From assembly GCF_021474405.1 (NCBI RefSeq), contig NZ_JAKEIO010000043.1, forward strand, positions 1 to 53,805: a DNA stretch of 53,805 nucleotides, written 5' to 3'. This document shows, in pieces, positions 16,538 through 24,844 of this stretch (positions within the stretch are counted from its first letter, which is position 1; every line of letters starts with the position of its first letter). The notes beneath the pieces are model-generated. The model was not told the DNA's origin. It did no database searches and saw only the letters and a list, made by a program, of their open reading frames with translations. The stretch comes from [Streptosporangium] indianense (GTDB lineage: Bacteria; Actinomycetota; Actinomycetes; Streptomycetales; Streptomycetaceae). A program made the translations under genes and the position numbers.

Positions 16538-17767
16538 ATGGGACGAGTCTCACGCAGGGCGTTCGCGGTCGCGGCGCTGTCGGCTTTCACGGTGATGCCC
16601 CGGGCGTCGGCCGCGTCCGGACGCGGGGGAGGGGTGCCGGATCCCGAGATGCGGGGTGTCTGGATCGCGTCCGTGGCCAACCGCGACTGGCCGTCCAAGG
16701 CCGGACTGTCCGCGTCCCGGCAGCGGACCGAACTGCTCACCCACCTCGACACGGCGGTCCGCAACCGGCTCAACACCGTGTTCTTCCAGGTCCGGCCGAC
16801 GGCCGACGCGCTGTGGCCCTCGCTGTACGAGCCGTGGTCGCAGTACCTCACCGGCACCCAGGGCAAGGACCCCGGCTGGGACCCGCTGGGCACGGCCGTC
16901 GAGGAGGCGCATGCCCGGGGTCTCCAGCTGCACGCGTGGTTCAACCCGTACCGGATCGCCGTCCACGCCGACCCGTCCCGGCTCGCGCCCTCCCACCCGG
17001 CGCGCCGGCACCCGGACTGGGTGGTGACGTACGGCGGGAAGCTCTTCTACAACCCGGGGCTGCCCGAGGTCCGTGCCTTCGTCGAGGACGCGATGCTCGA
17101 CGCGGTGGCGAAGTACCCCGTGGACGGCGTCCACTTCGACGACTACTTCTACCCGTACCCCGTGGCCGGGCAGACCTTCGACGACGCCGCCGCCTACGAC
17201 GAGCACGGCGGCGGCTTCCCGGACCGGGCCGCCTGGCGGCGGGACAACATCGACCGGCTGGTGCGCGAGACGGCGGACCGGGTGCGGGAGGTCCGGCCGG
17301 GCACCCGCTTCGGCATCAGCCCGTTCGGCGTGTGGCGCAACGCCTCGACGGACCCGGCCGGTTCGGACACCCGGGCCGGTGTGCAGACCTACGACGACCT
17401 GTACGCGGACACCCGGAAATGGGTGCGGGAGGGCTGGATCGACTACGTCGTCCCGCAGCTGTACTGGAACATCGGCTTCGCCGCGGCCGACTACGCCAAG
17501 CTGGTGCCCTGGTGGGCGGAGGTCGCGCGCGACAGCCCGACCCAGCTCTACGTGGGGGAGGCGCTGTACAAGGCCGGTGACCCGGCGCAGCCCGCGGCGT
17601 GGCAGCAGACGGGCGAGCTGTCCCGGCATCTGACGCTGGCCGGGGAGTACCCGCAGGTGCGCGGACACGTCTACTTCGCAGCGAAGGACGTGGCGGCCGA
17701 CCGGATCGGGGCGATGGCGCGGGTCGTCACCGACCACTACGGGCAGCCGGCGCCACCGCCGCGCTGA
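16538..17767 (+). CDS. Secreted GHL10-type glycoside hydrolase-like protein
   Basis: This 409-residue protein has a twin-arginine-like signal (GRVSRRAFAVAALSAFTV, cut near ASA). The mature domain is a TIM-barrel of the GHL10/DUF187 class: MRGVWIASVANRDW, NTVFFQVRPTADALWPS, LHAWFNPYRI, GVHFDDYFYPYP and VVPQLYWNIGF. Family members are predicted to cleave cell-wall or other surface glycans. Candidate acidic residues include the DD of HFDDYF. The ATG at 16538 is preferred because the reading frame upstream overlaps the divergent dehydrogenase on the other strand. A TTTTTGGGG tract upstream could act as a poor ribosome site. Confidence 0.85.
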   Translation: MGRVSRRAFAVAALSAFTVMPRASAASGRGGGVPDPEMRGVWIASVANRDWPSKAGLSASRQRTELLTHLDTAVRNRLNTVFFQVRPTADALWPSLYEPWSQYLTGTQGKDPGWDPLGTAVEEAHARGLQLHAWFNPYRIAVHADPSRLAPSHPARRHPDWVVTYGGKLFYNPGLPEVRAFVEDAMLDAVAKYPVDGVHFDDYFYPYPVAGQTFDDAAAYDEHGGGFPDRAAWRRDNIDRLVRETADRVREVRPGTRFGISPFGVWRNASTDPAGSDTRAGVQTYDDLYADTRKWVREGWIDYVVPQLYWNIGFAAADYAKLVPWWAEVARDSPTQLYVGEALYKAGDPAQPAAWQQTGELSRHLTLAGEYPQVRGHVYFAAKDVAADRIGAMARVVTDHYGQPAPPPR

Positions 17768-17887
17768 GCGGCCGACCAGGACGGGCGGGACGCGCAGCCG
17801 GTGCCGCGCCGCGCCGAGCGGCCGACGAACAGGAGCGGCCGCCGCCGCTCCCGCGCCGGGTCACGACCCGGTGGTGATCGCACCGCG

Positions 17888-18088
17888 TTACGGTCCGGTG
17901 GTGGTCTCCCGGTGCCGGATCTCCGTGTCGGGGCCTGGGGAGCAGACGCCTTCGTGCCCGTCCTCGAAGCGGACGCGGTACGGGGGGTTGCCCTCCTGGC
18001 CGAGCACTTCGACGATCTCGCCGATCTTGTCGTGCTGACCGACCACCCTGCCGTGCTGGACAAGCTGGTCGCCCACGGTTGCGCGCAT
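17888..18088 (-). CDS. DUF1918 domain-containing protein
   Basis: This 66-residue protein is a small beta-barrel-like domain: MRATVGDQLVQHGRVVGQHDKIGEIVEVLG, then PPYRVRFEDGHEGVCSPGPD. This is the DUF1918 pattern, common in actinobacteria and of unknown function. The ATG at 18088 has GAGGAGG six bases upstream, so the 71-residue alternative is not needed. It stands alone between convergent and divergent neighbours. Confidence 0.85.
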   Translation of the reverse strand: MRATVGDQLVQHGRVVGQHDKIGEIVEVLGQEGNPPYRVRFEDGHEGVCSPGPDTEIRHRETTTGP

Positions 18089-18181
18089 CTGGGGCCTCCT
18101 CACGAAGTGCGGAGCAGCGGTCCGTGGCCTCCGAGTCTACGGCGCGGGGCGCCTGCCGGCAGGGGCCGTGCGCGCTCCCGC

Positions 18182-19102
18182 TCAGCCGCGTGATCGCTGT
18201 GTGACGGCGATGCAGACCAGCACCGCCGCTGCCGTCAACGGGGCGGCGACCGTGAGGCGCTCGCCCAGCAGCAGCACCGACCACACCAGTGTGAGCAGCG
18301 GCTGGGCGAGCTGCAACTGGCTCGCCTTGGGGATGCCGATGGCCGCCATGCCGCGGTACCAGACGACCAGCCCCACGAACTGCGAGCCCGCCGCGACCCA
18401 GAGCAGGCCGGTGACGCTGTGCGCGGTCAGCTGCACGGGCTCGTGTACCAGGGCGAACGCGGCGACCGGCACGGTCAGCGGCAGACACAGCACCAGCGCC
18501 CAGCCGATCACCTGCCAGCCCGGCATGACCCGGGCCAGCCGGCCGCCCTCGGTGTAACCGGCCGCGCAGACCAGCAGCGCGGCGAACAGATACAGGTCGG
18601 CGGTGGTCAGGGCGCCGCCGCTCTGCTGCACGGTGAAGGCCAGCACGGCCGCCGCACCCGCGAGGGCGGCGAACCAGAACGTGCGCGAGGGCCGGGTGCC
18701 GACGCGCAGAGCCGAGAAGAGCGCCGTGGTGAGGGGGAGCAGACCGACCACGACGGCGGCGTGCGCGGTGGTGGAGGTCTCCAGCGCCAGCGTGGTCAGC
18801 AGGGGGAAGCCGAGGACGACACCGCCTCCGACCACCGCGAGGCCCGGCCGGTGCCGCCGGACGGGCAGGGGCACCCGCAACGCCAGGAGGGCGGCGCCCG
18901 CGATCACCGCGGCCAGCACGCTGCGCACGGCGACCAGGGACCAGGGGCCGAAGCCTTCCAGTCCCCAGGCCGTGGCGGGGAACGTGAGCGAGAAGGCGAC
19001 CACGCCGAGGGCCGCCTGGAGGGTGCCGAAGCCGCGGCTCTCCGGACCCGGGGTGGCGACTGCTATCGCAGGTGCCGCAGTAGCGCTACTCTGTGCTCTC
19101 AT
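18182..19102 (-). CDS. EamA/DMT-family membrane transporter
   Basis: This 306-residue protein has about ten hydrophobic helices in two EamA repeats (about 28-155 and 165-300), the layout of drug/metabolite exporters. The substrate is unknown. Its ATG (19100-19102) shares the CATG palindrome with the ATG of the divergent MocR-type regulator (19101-19103), so neither gene has an untranslated leader. TACGCT on the minus strand (19108-19113), inside the regulator gene, is a candidate -10. The MocR-like protein is the obvious candidate regulator. Confidence 0.9.
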   Translation of the reverse strand: MRAQSSATAAPAIAVATPGPESRGFGTLQAALGVVAFSLTFPATAWGLEGFGPWSLVAVRSVLAAVIAGAALLALRVPLPVRRHRPGLAVVGGGVVLGFPLLTTLALETSTTAHAAVVVGLLPLTTALFSALRVGTRPSRTFWFAALAGAAAVLAFTVQQSGGALTTADLYLFAALLVCAAGYTEGGRLARVMPGWQVIGWALVLCLPLTVPVAAFALVHEPVQLTAHSVTGLLWVAAGSQFVGLVVWYRGMAAIGIPKASQLQLAQPLLTLVWSVLLLGERLTVAAPLTAAAVLVCIAVTQRSRG

Positions 19103-19113
19103 GCAAGAGCGTA
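19079..19113. promoter_or_regulatory. Overlapping divergent leaderless start region
   Basis: The palindrome CATG (19100-19103) provides the ATG of both divergent genes. For the regulator, TACTCT (19087-19092) ends 8 bases before its ATG. For the transporter, TACGCT on the minus strand (19113-19108) ends 5 bases before its ATG. GTAGCGCTAC (19080-19089) is a 10-bp palindrome that could be the operator. Each promoter would lie inside the other gene's coding sequence. Confidence 0.6.
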
Positions 19114-20537
19114 GCAGTGTGGCTGAACTGGCGGAACAGCTGCGGCGGGAGCTCGACCGCTACTCACCCGGTGGAAAGCTCCCGTCGAGTCGGGCTCTGG
19201 TCGAGCGGTTCCGGGTGAGCCCGGTGACGGTGTCCCGGGCCCTGGCCCAGCTCGCCGCCGAAGGGCTGGTGGTCACCCGGCCCGGCGCGGGCGCGTTCCG
19301 CGCGCGGACCCGGACGGCACCGGCGCCCGCGGGCGACACCTCCTGGCAGGAGGTCGCGCTCAGCGCGGACGGCACCGCCGACCTCGTGCCGCGCTCCGTG
19401 GACGCCTCCGGGGTGCTGGCGTCACTGGCCGCCCCACCCCCCGGCGTCATCGAGTTCAACGGCGGCTACCTGCACCCGTCCCTGCAGCCCGAGCGGGCGA
19501 TGGCCGCCGCCCTGTCGCGGGCCGGACGCCGCCCCGGCGCCTGGGGACGACCGCCCATGGAGGGGCTTCCGGAGCTGCGTGAATGGTTCGCGCGGGGCAT
19601 CGGCGGCCCGGTCACGGCCGCCGAGGTGCTGATCACCGCGGGCGGGCAGTCCGCGCTCACCACCGCCCTGCGCGCCCTCGCCCCGCCCGGCGCGCCCGTC
19701 CTGGTCGAGTCCCCGACCTACCCGGGCATGCTCGCCATCGCCCGCGCCGCGGGGCTGCGCCCGGTGCCCGTCCCCGTGGACACCGACGGCGTGCGGCCGG
19801 AGCTGCTCGCGGACGCGTTCCGCGCCACCGGCGCCCCCGCCTTCGTCTGCCAGCCGCTCTTCCAGAACCCCACCGGCGCCGTGCTCGCGCCCGAGCGGCG
19901 CGCCGAGGTGCTGCGCACCGCCCGGGAAGCGGGCGCGTTCGTCGTCGAGGACGACTTCGTGCGGCGGCTGGTGCACGAGGACGCGGGGCCGCTGCCGCGC
20001 CCGCTGGCCGCCGACGACCCCGACGGCGTCGTCGTCCACGTCTCCTCCCTGACCAAGGCGACCTCGCCGAGCTTCCGGGTCAGTGCCCTGGCCGCCCGCG
20101 GGCCGGTCCTGGAACGGCTGCGCGCCATCCAGGTCGTCGACACGTTCTTCGTGCCGCGCCCCCTCCAGGAGGCCGCCCTCGAACTCGTCGGCTCGCCCGC
20201 CTGGCCGCGCCACCTGCTGGCCGTCTCCGCCGAACTGAAGGCCCGCCGGGACGCGATGACCGGCGCCCTCGCCCTGCACCTGCCCGAGTTCGTCCTGCCC
20301 CGCGTCCCGTCCGGCGGCTACCACCTGTGGCCCCGCCTGCCCGACGGCACGGACGAGTCGGCCCTCACCTCCGCGGCCCTGCGCGCCGGTGTCGCCCTCG
20401 CACCCGGCCGGCCCTACTTCAGCGCCGAACCACCGGCCGCGCACGTCCGGCTGAGCTTCGCGGCGGTCGCCGGGACCGGGGAGATCGCGGAGGGCGTACG
20501 GCGGCTGCGGTCGGCCTGTGACGAGGTGCTGGGATAA
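19101..20537 (+). CDS. MocR-type regulator: GntR HTH fused to aminotransferase-like domain
   Basis: The 478-residue protein has an N-terminal winged-helix GntR domain (about 1-70: SSRALVERFRVSPVTVSRAL then AAEGLVVTRPGAGAF). A long aminotransferase fold-I domain (about 110-475) follows. The PLP lysine lies in VHVSSLTKATSPSFRVS, and FQNPTGAVLAPERR and VVEDDFVRRLVHED resemble the cofactor-binding motifs. MocR proteins use PLP as an effector-sensing cofactor, often for the divergent gene. The start ATG overlaps that of the DMT transporter on the other strand, which strongly suggests control of that exporter. The 644-residue alternative frame is rejected. Confidence 0.92.
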   Translation: MQERSSVAELAEQLRRELDRYSPGGKLPSSRALVERFRVSPVTVSRALAQLAAEGLVVTRPGAGAFRARTRTAPAPAGDTSWQEVALSADGTADLVPRSVDASGVLASLAAPPPGVIEFNGGYLHPSLQPERAMAAALSRAGRRPGAWGRPPMEGLPELREWFARGIGGPVTAAEVLITAGGQSALTTALRALAPPGAPVLVESPTYPGMLAIARAAGLRPVPVPVDTDGVRPELLADAFRATGAPAFVCQPLFQNPTGAVLAPERRAEVLRTAREAGAFVVEDDFVRRLVHEDAGPLPRPLAADDPDGVVVHVSSLTKATSPSFRVSALAARGPVLERLRAIQVVDTFFVPRPLQEAALELVGSPAWPRHLLAVSAELKARRDAMTGALALHLPEFVLPRVPSGGYHLWPRLPDGTDESALTSAALRAGVALAPGRPYFSAEPPAAHVRLSFAAVAGTGEIAEGVRRLRSACDEVLG

Positions 20538-20578
20538 CCGCTCGACGCGCCCTCCGGCGGCCTGCGAGCATCGCCGGC

Positions 20579-21019
20579 ATGACCGACACACCGAGCCTGC
20601 CCGAGGGCTACGAGATCTCCACCGACCCCGCCCGCGTCGACCGTGAGCGCGTGCACCACTGGCTGTCCACCGACGCCTACTGGGCACTGGGGCGCCCCCG
20701 GGAGAAGCAGGACCTGGCGATCGACGGGTCGCTCAACTTCGGGGTGTTCGACACGGTCTCGGGGGAGCAGGTCGCCTACGCCCGGGTGATCACCGACCGG
20801 GCGACCTTCGCGTGGCTGTGTGACGTGTACGTCGATCCGTCGGTGCGCGGCAAGGGGGTCGGAAGCGCTCTCGTGGCCGCCGTGCGGGACGAGACGCGGT
20901 CGTACGGGGTGCGGCGGGTGCTGCTCGCCACCCATGACGCACACGGGGTCTACGAGAAGATCGGGTTCGCCCCGCTGGAGCGCCCCGAGCACTGGATGGC
21001 GCTCATCTTCCACCAGTGA
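20579..21019 (+). CDS. GNAT-family N-acetyltransferase
   Basis: This 146-residue protein has the acetyl-CoA motif A (VDPSVRGKGVGSALVAAVRDE) and a typical C-terminal strand-helix (VRRVLLATHDAHGVYEKIGFAPLERP). The acceptor amine is unknown. It resembles the short ElaA/YjdJ-like stand-alone acetyltransferases. It starts at ATG 20579 with no obvious ribosome site, so leaderless translation is possible. It is 41 bases behind the MocR gene and could be cotranscribed. Confidence 0.85.
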   Translation: MTDTPSLPEGYEISTDPARVDRERVHHWLSTDAYWALGRPREKQDLAIDGSLNFGVFDTVSGEQVAYARVITDRATFAWLCDVYVDPSVRGKGVGSALVAAVRDETRSYGVRRVLLATHDAHGVYEKIGFAPLERPEHWMALIFHQ

Positions 21020-21092
21020 GGGTCGCGGCACCCTCGGTAACGCGTAGGTGACGCCTCTTGACCTGCGCACTTGCTGCGCTCACCATCACCGC

Positions 21093-21686
21093 ATGCCACT
21101 TCGGGTCACCTTCGTCGCCGCCGCGCGCAGCTCTCCGCTGCTCGCCGAGCGTTTCGAGGACGACCGGCCGCTGGACCAGGCCGGCTGGGGCGAGGTGGAG
21201 CGCGTCGCCCGGGACCTGCTGCCGCTCGCCGCGGCCGAACTGCGCTACTGCTCGCCGACCCCGCGCAGCCGGGCGACGGGGGAGGGCCTCGGGTACGCGC
21301 CGCTGGTGCAGCTCGGCCTGCGCGACTGCGACATGGGCCGGTGGCGCGGGCTGACCCTGGGCGAGGCGATGGCCCGGGAGCCGGACGCCGTCGACGCCTG
21401 GCTGGCGGACCCCCGCGCCACCCCGCACGGGGGTGAGTCGCTGGTCGACTTCATCACCCGCGTCGGCGGCTGGCTGGACACCCGGCCCGTCGAGGACGGC
21501 TGCCGGGTGGTGGCGGTGGCGGAGCCCTCCGTGATCCGGGCGGCCCTGGTGTACGCCCTGAAGGCACCGCCGTCGACGTACTGGAACATCGACGTCCGCC
21601 CGCTGTCGACGACCGCCGTCACGGGCCGGGCGGGCCGCTGGAACCTGCGCCTGGACGGGGTGCCGGCTCAGCCCTCGCGCGCGTAG
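21093..21686 (+). CDS. Histidine-phosphatase-fold protein lacking catalytic histidines (probable pseudoenzyme)
   Basis: The 197-residue protein follows the phosphoglycerate-mutase-like/CobC pattern: LRDCDMGRWRGLTLGEAMAREPDAV, AWLADPRATPHGGESLVDF and VIRAALVYALKAP. However, the N-terminal RHG motif is replaced (FVAAARSSP), and the second His motif (usually S-H-G) reads VAEPSVIR. Both catalytic histidines are therefore missing. It may bind a phosphorylated ligand or have a different chemistry. I start at ATG 21093 (MPLRVTFVAAARSS); a GTG at 21048 is possible. Its 3' end overlaps the convergent DUF6314 gene by 19 bases. Confidence 0.75.
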   Translation: MPLRVTFVAAARSSPLLAERFEDDRPLDQAGWGEVERVARDLLPLAAAELRYCSPTPRSRATGEGLGYAPLVQLGLRDCDMGRWRGLTLGEAMAREPDAVDAWLADPRATPHGGESLVDFITRVGGWLDTRPVEDGCRVVAVAEPSVIRAALVYALKAPPSTYWNIDVRPLSTTAVTGRAGRWNLRLDGVPAQPSRA

Positions 21687-22114
21687 TCGGTCCGCAGGAC
21701 CAGGTCCTTGGCGGGACCCCGGACGCGCCACACCGTCCGCCAGTGGTCGCTGTCGCGGACGGTGAACTCGCCGCGGTAGAGGTCCGCCGAGCAGGGATGG
21801 TCGGCGACGTGCCGTCCGGACGTCAGGTCCAGGTCGTGGAACGGCCGCCCGTCGGCGAACCGCACCTCCGCCGTGCCGCCCGGGCCCCGCAGGAACCGCA
21901 GGGTGCGCTCCGCGGGCCGGGCGACGCCCTGCCAGACGAAGGTGCCGGACTCGTGGTGCAGCAGCCCGCCGGGCGTCTCCTCCTCCGCACGGAACTCGGT
22001 GGTTCCGGTGAACTCCCCGTCCGCGCCGCTCGCCAGATCCCGCACCGACCGCGACACGCTCCAACGCCCGGCGAGATACGCCAGTACGTCCGGTACCGGC
22101 CAGAACTCGCCCAT
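21668..22114 (-). CDS. DUF6314 family protein
   Basis: This 148-residue soluble protein has the pattern LAYLAGRWSVSRSVRDLASGADGEFTG, TTEFRAEE, GTFVWQGVARPAERTLRFL and HPCSADLYRGEFTV. These match the DUF6314 family, whose lipocalin-like beta fold is inferred; function is unknown. The ATG at 22114 is preceded by GGAGAGCGAGG on the minus strand. The 195-residue alternative would overlap the GH51 promoter and is rejected. It is convergent with the histidine-phosphatase-like gene. Confidence 0.75.
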   Translation of the reverse strand: MGEFWPVPDVLAYLAGRWSVSRSVRDLASGADGEFTGTTEFRAEEETPGGLLHHESGTFVWQGVARPAERTLRFLRGPGGTAEVRFADGRPFHDLDLTSGRHVADHPCSADLYRGEFTVRDSDHWRTVWRVRGPAKDLVLRTDYAREG

Positions 22115-22153
22115 CCTGCCTCGCTCTCCGTGCCGGCCGTCGTGTGCGGCCCA

Positions 22154-22182
22154 TTGACGCGCATCCGCCCCCTCCCTATCTT
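22154..22182 (+). promoter_or_regulatory. Promoter of the GH51 gene
   Basis: TTGACG (22154-22159) and TATCTT (22177-22182) are separated by 17 bases, a good vegetative promoter. Two TTCGAA palindromes follow at 22187-22192 and 22214-22219, 27 bases apart, in the initially transcribed region. They are plausible operator half-sites for a sugar-responsive repressor. The reading is sequence-based only. Confidence 0.6.
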
Positions 22183-22248
22183 GCCGTTCGAAGTGCTGAC
22201 CAATGTCTGATATTTCGAACACCTCTAGCAGAGAGCCGCGGAGTATCC

Positions 22249-24735
22249 ATGCCACGCACCGACGCCCGCACCCGAGGGAGACGGGGTCTCACGACCACCG
22301 CCCTCCTGACGGCGGCAGCCCTCGCACCGGCTCCAGCACACGCCGAGGACGTGACCGACTACGCGATCACCGTCGACCCGTCCGCCCGGGGCGCGAAGAT
22401 CGACGACACGATGTACGGCGTCTTCTTCGAGGACATCAACCGCGCCGCCGACGGCGGTCTCTACGCCGAGCTCGTGCAGAACCGGTCCTTCGAGTACTCC
22501 ACCGTCGACAACGGCTCCTACACGCCCCTGACCTCGTGGACGGCCGGCGGCACCGCCCAGGTCCTGAACGACGCCGGCCGCCTCAACGAGCGCAACCGCA
22601 CCTACCTCTCCCTGGGCGCCGGTTCGTCCGTCACGAACTCCGGCTACAACACCGGCATCCGCGTCGAGCAGGGCAAGCGCTACGACTTCTCGGTGTGGGC
22701 CCGCGCCGCGAGCGGCAGCACCCTCACCGTCTCCCTGAAGGACGCCTCCGGCAGCCTGGCCACCGCCCGCCAGGTCGCCGTGCAGGGCGGCTGGGCCACG
22801 TACAAGGCCACGTTCACCGCGACCCGCACGAGCAACCGCGGCCGGCTCGCCGTCGCCTCGGCGAATGCCGCCGCCCTCGACGAGGTGTCGCTGTTCCCGC
22901 GCGAGACGTACAAGAACCAGCCGAACGGCCTGCGCAAGGACCTCGCCGAGAAGATCGCCGCGCTGAAGCCGGGCTTCGTGCGCTTCCCCGGCGGCTGCCT
23001 GGTCAACACCGGCTCCATGCAGGACTACAGCGGGGCTTCGAACTGGCAGCGCAAGCGCAGCTACCAGTGGAAGGACACCATAGGCCCGGTCGAGGAACGC
23101 GCCACCAACGCCAACTTCTGGGGCTACAACCAGAGCTACGGCCTCGGCTACTACGAGTACTTCCGCTTCTCCGAGGACATCGGCGCCATGCCGCTGCCCG
23201 TCGTCCCCGCCCTGGTCACCGGCTGCGGCCAGAACAAGGCCGTCGACGACGACGCGCTGCTCGGGCGGCACATCCAGGACACCCTCGACCTGATCGAGTT
23301 CGCCAACGGCCCGGCGACCTCCGAGTGGGGCAAGGTCCGCGCGCGGATGGGCCACCCCAGGCCCTTCCACCTGACCCACATCGAGGTCGGCAACGAGGAG
23401 AACCTCCCCGAGGAGTTCTTCGCCCGCTTCCAGCAGTTCCGGGCCGCTGTCGAGGCGAAGTACCCGGACATCACCGTCATCTCCAACTCGGGCCCCGACG
23501 ACTCGGGTTCCACCTTCGACACCGCCTGGCGGCTCAACCGCGACGCGAAGGTGGACATGGTCGACGAGCACTACTACAACAGCCCGAACTGGTTCCTGCG
23601 GAACAACGACCGCTACGACTCCTACGACAGGAACGGTCCCAAGGTCTTCCTCGGTGAGTACGCCTCCCAGGGCAACGCCTGGCAGAACGGCCTGTCCGAA
23701 GCCGCCTTCATGACCGGCCTGGAGCGCAACGCCGACGTCGTCAAGCTCGCCTCCTACGCCCCGTTGCTCGCCAACGAGGACTACGTGCAGTGGCGGCCGG
23801 ACCTGATCTGGTTCAACAACCGGGCCTCCTGGAACTCGGCCGACTACGAGGTCCAGAAGCTGTTCATGAACAACGTCGGCGACCGTGTCGTGCCCTCGAG
23901 GGCCACGACCACGCCGAACGTGAGCGGGCCCATCACCGGTGCCGTCGGCCTGTCGACGTGGGCGACCGGCGCCGCGTACGACGACGTGAAGGTCACCTCG
24001 GCCGACGGCTCGACCCTGCTGAGCGACGACTTCTCCGGTGACGCCGCGCAGTGGAAGCACACCGGGACGGGCAGCTGGAGCATCCGGGACGGCCAGTACG
24101 TCCAGACCGACACCGCCGCCGAGAACACCATGGTGACGGCGGGCGACCCCGCCTGGAAGGACTACGACCTGCGGGTGAAGGCCACCAAGATGTCCGGCAA
24201 GGAGGGCTTCCTCGTCGCCTTCGGCGTGCAGGACACCGGCACCTACCACTGGTGGAACCTGGGCGGCTGGAACAACACCCGGTCCGCGGTCGAGCAGGCC
24301 GTCGACGGGGGCAAGAGCACCCTGATGGCGAAGGCCGGCTCGATCGAGACCGGCCGGGCCTACGACATCCACATCAAGGTACGCGGCCGCCAGGTCACCC
24401 TGTTCCTCGACGGCAAGGAGTGGGGCAGCTTCACCGACGACAAGCCGGCCGAGCCGTTCCGCCAGGTCGTCACCGAGGACGCCAAGTCCGGGGACCTGAT
24501 CGTCAAGGTCGTCAACGCCCAGGCGGCCGAGGCCCGCACGGCCGTCGACCTGGGCGGCACGAAGGTCGCGTCCACCGCCCGCGTCACCACGCTGGCCGCC
24601 GACGAGGACGCCGTGAACACCGAGACGGACACCCCGGTGACGCCGGTGACGTCCACGTTCCGCGGGGTGGCGAAGAAGTTCACCTACACCTTCCCCGCCC
24701 ACTCCGTGACGTTCCTGCGGATCAAACAGAGGTGA
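22249..24735 (+). CDS. Secreted GH51 alpha-L-arabinofuranosidase with extra carbohydrate-type domains
   Basis: This enzyme should release arabinofuranose from plant arabinoxylan or arabinan outside the cell. The 828-residue precursor has a signal peptide (TTTALLTAAALAPAPAHA). An N-terminal region (VFFEDINRAADGGLYAELVQNRSFE) and a CBM4-type insert (about 95-215) precede the GH51 barrel. The acid/base Glu lies in IEVGNEEN and the nucleophile in FLGEYASQ. Between about 565 and 760 a LamG/DUF1080-like domain (DDVKVTSADGSTLLSDDFSGD, NLGGWNNTRSAVEQ) is inserted in the C-terminal beta domain, which ends in SVTFLRIKQR. Start ATG 22249; AGAGAGCCGCGGAG lies upstream. Confidence 0.92.
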   Translation: MPRTDARTRGRRGLTTTALLTAAALAPAPAHAEDVTDYAITVDPSARGAKIDDTMYGVFFEDINRAADGGLYAELVQNRSFEYSTVDNGSYTPLTSWTAGGTAQVLNDAGRLNERNRTYLSLGAGSSVTNSGYNTGIRVEQGKRYDFSVWARAASGSTLTVSLKDASGSLATARQVAVQGGWATYKATFTATRTSNRGRLAVASANAAALDEVSLFPRETYKNQPNGLRKDLAEKIAALKPGFVRFPGGCLVNTGSMQDYSGASNWQRKRSYQWKDTIGPVEERATNANFWGYNQSYGLGYYEYFRFSEDIGAMPLPVVPALVTGCGQNKAVDDDALLGRHIQDTLDLIEFANGPATSEWGKVRARMGHPRPFHLTHIEVGNEENLPEEFFARFQQFRAAVEAKYPDITVISNSGPDDSGSTFDTAWRLNRDAKVDMVDEHYYNSPNWFLRNNDRYDSYDRNGPKVFLGEYASQGNAWQNGLSEAAFMTGLERNADVVKLASYAPLLANEDYVQWRPDLIWFNNRASWNSADYEVQKLFMNNVGDRVVPSRATTTPNVSGPITGAVGLSTWATGAAYDDVKVTSADGSTLLSDDFSGDAAQWKHTGTGSWSIRDGQYVQTDTAAENTMVTAGDPAWKDYDLRVKATKMSGKEGFLVAFGVQDTGTYHWWNLGGWNNTRSAVEQAVDGGKSTLMAKAGSIETGRAYDIHIKVRGRQVTLFLDGKEWGSFTDDKPAEPFRQVVTEDAKSGDLIVKVVNAQAAEARTAVDLGGTKVASTARVTTLAADEDAVNTETDTPVTPVTSTFRGVAKKFTYTFPAHSVTFLRIKQR

Positions 24736-24741
24736 CATCCC

Positions 24742-24780
24742 GCCGCGCGGCCACCGTCCCCGGGACGGTGGCCGCGCGGC
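24742..24780 (+). terminator. Strong terminator of the GH51 gene
   Basis: GCCGCGCGGCCACCGTC (24742-24758) pairs perfectly with its complement at 24764-24780, a 17-bp stem with a 5-base loop. It lies 6 bases after the arabinofuranosidase stop codon and probably also limits transcription from the opposite direction. Confidence 0.85.
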
Positions 24781-24844
24781 GCCGTCACCGCGTGCGGCCG
24801 GAACCATGGGCGGGGCCGTCGGCAGTGCCGTCACCGCGTGCGTG

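Noticed and set aside
22225..24834. 869-codon minus-strand open frame opposite the GH51 gene
   Set aside because: Low-complexity GC-rich shadow without motifs, opposite a clear enzyme gene.
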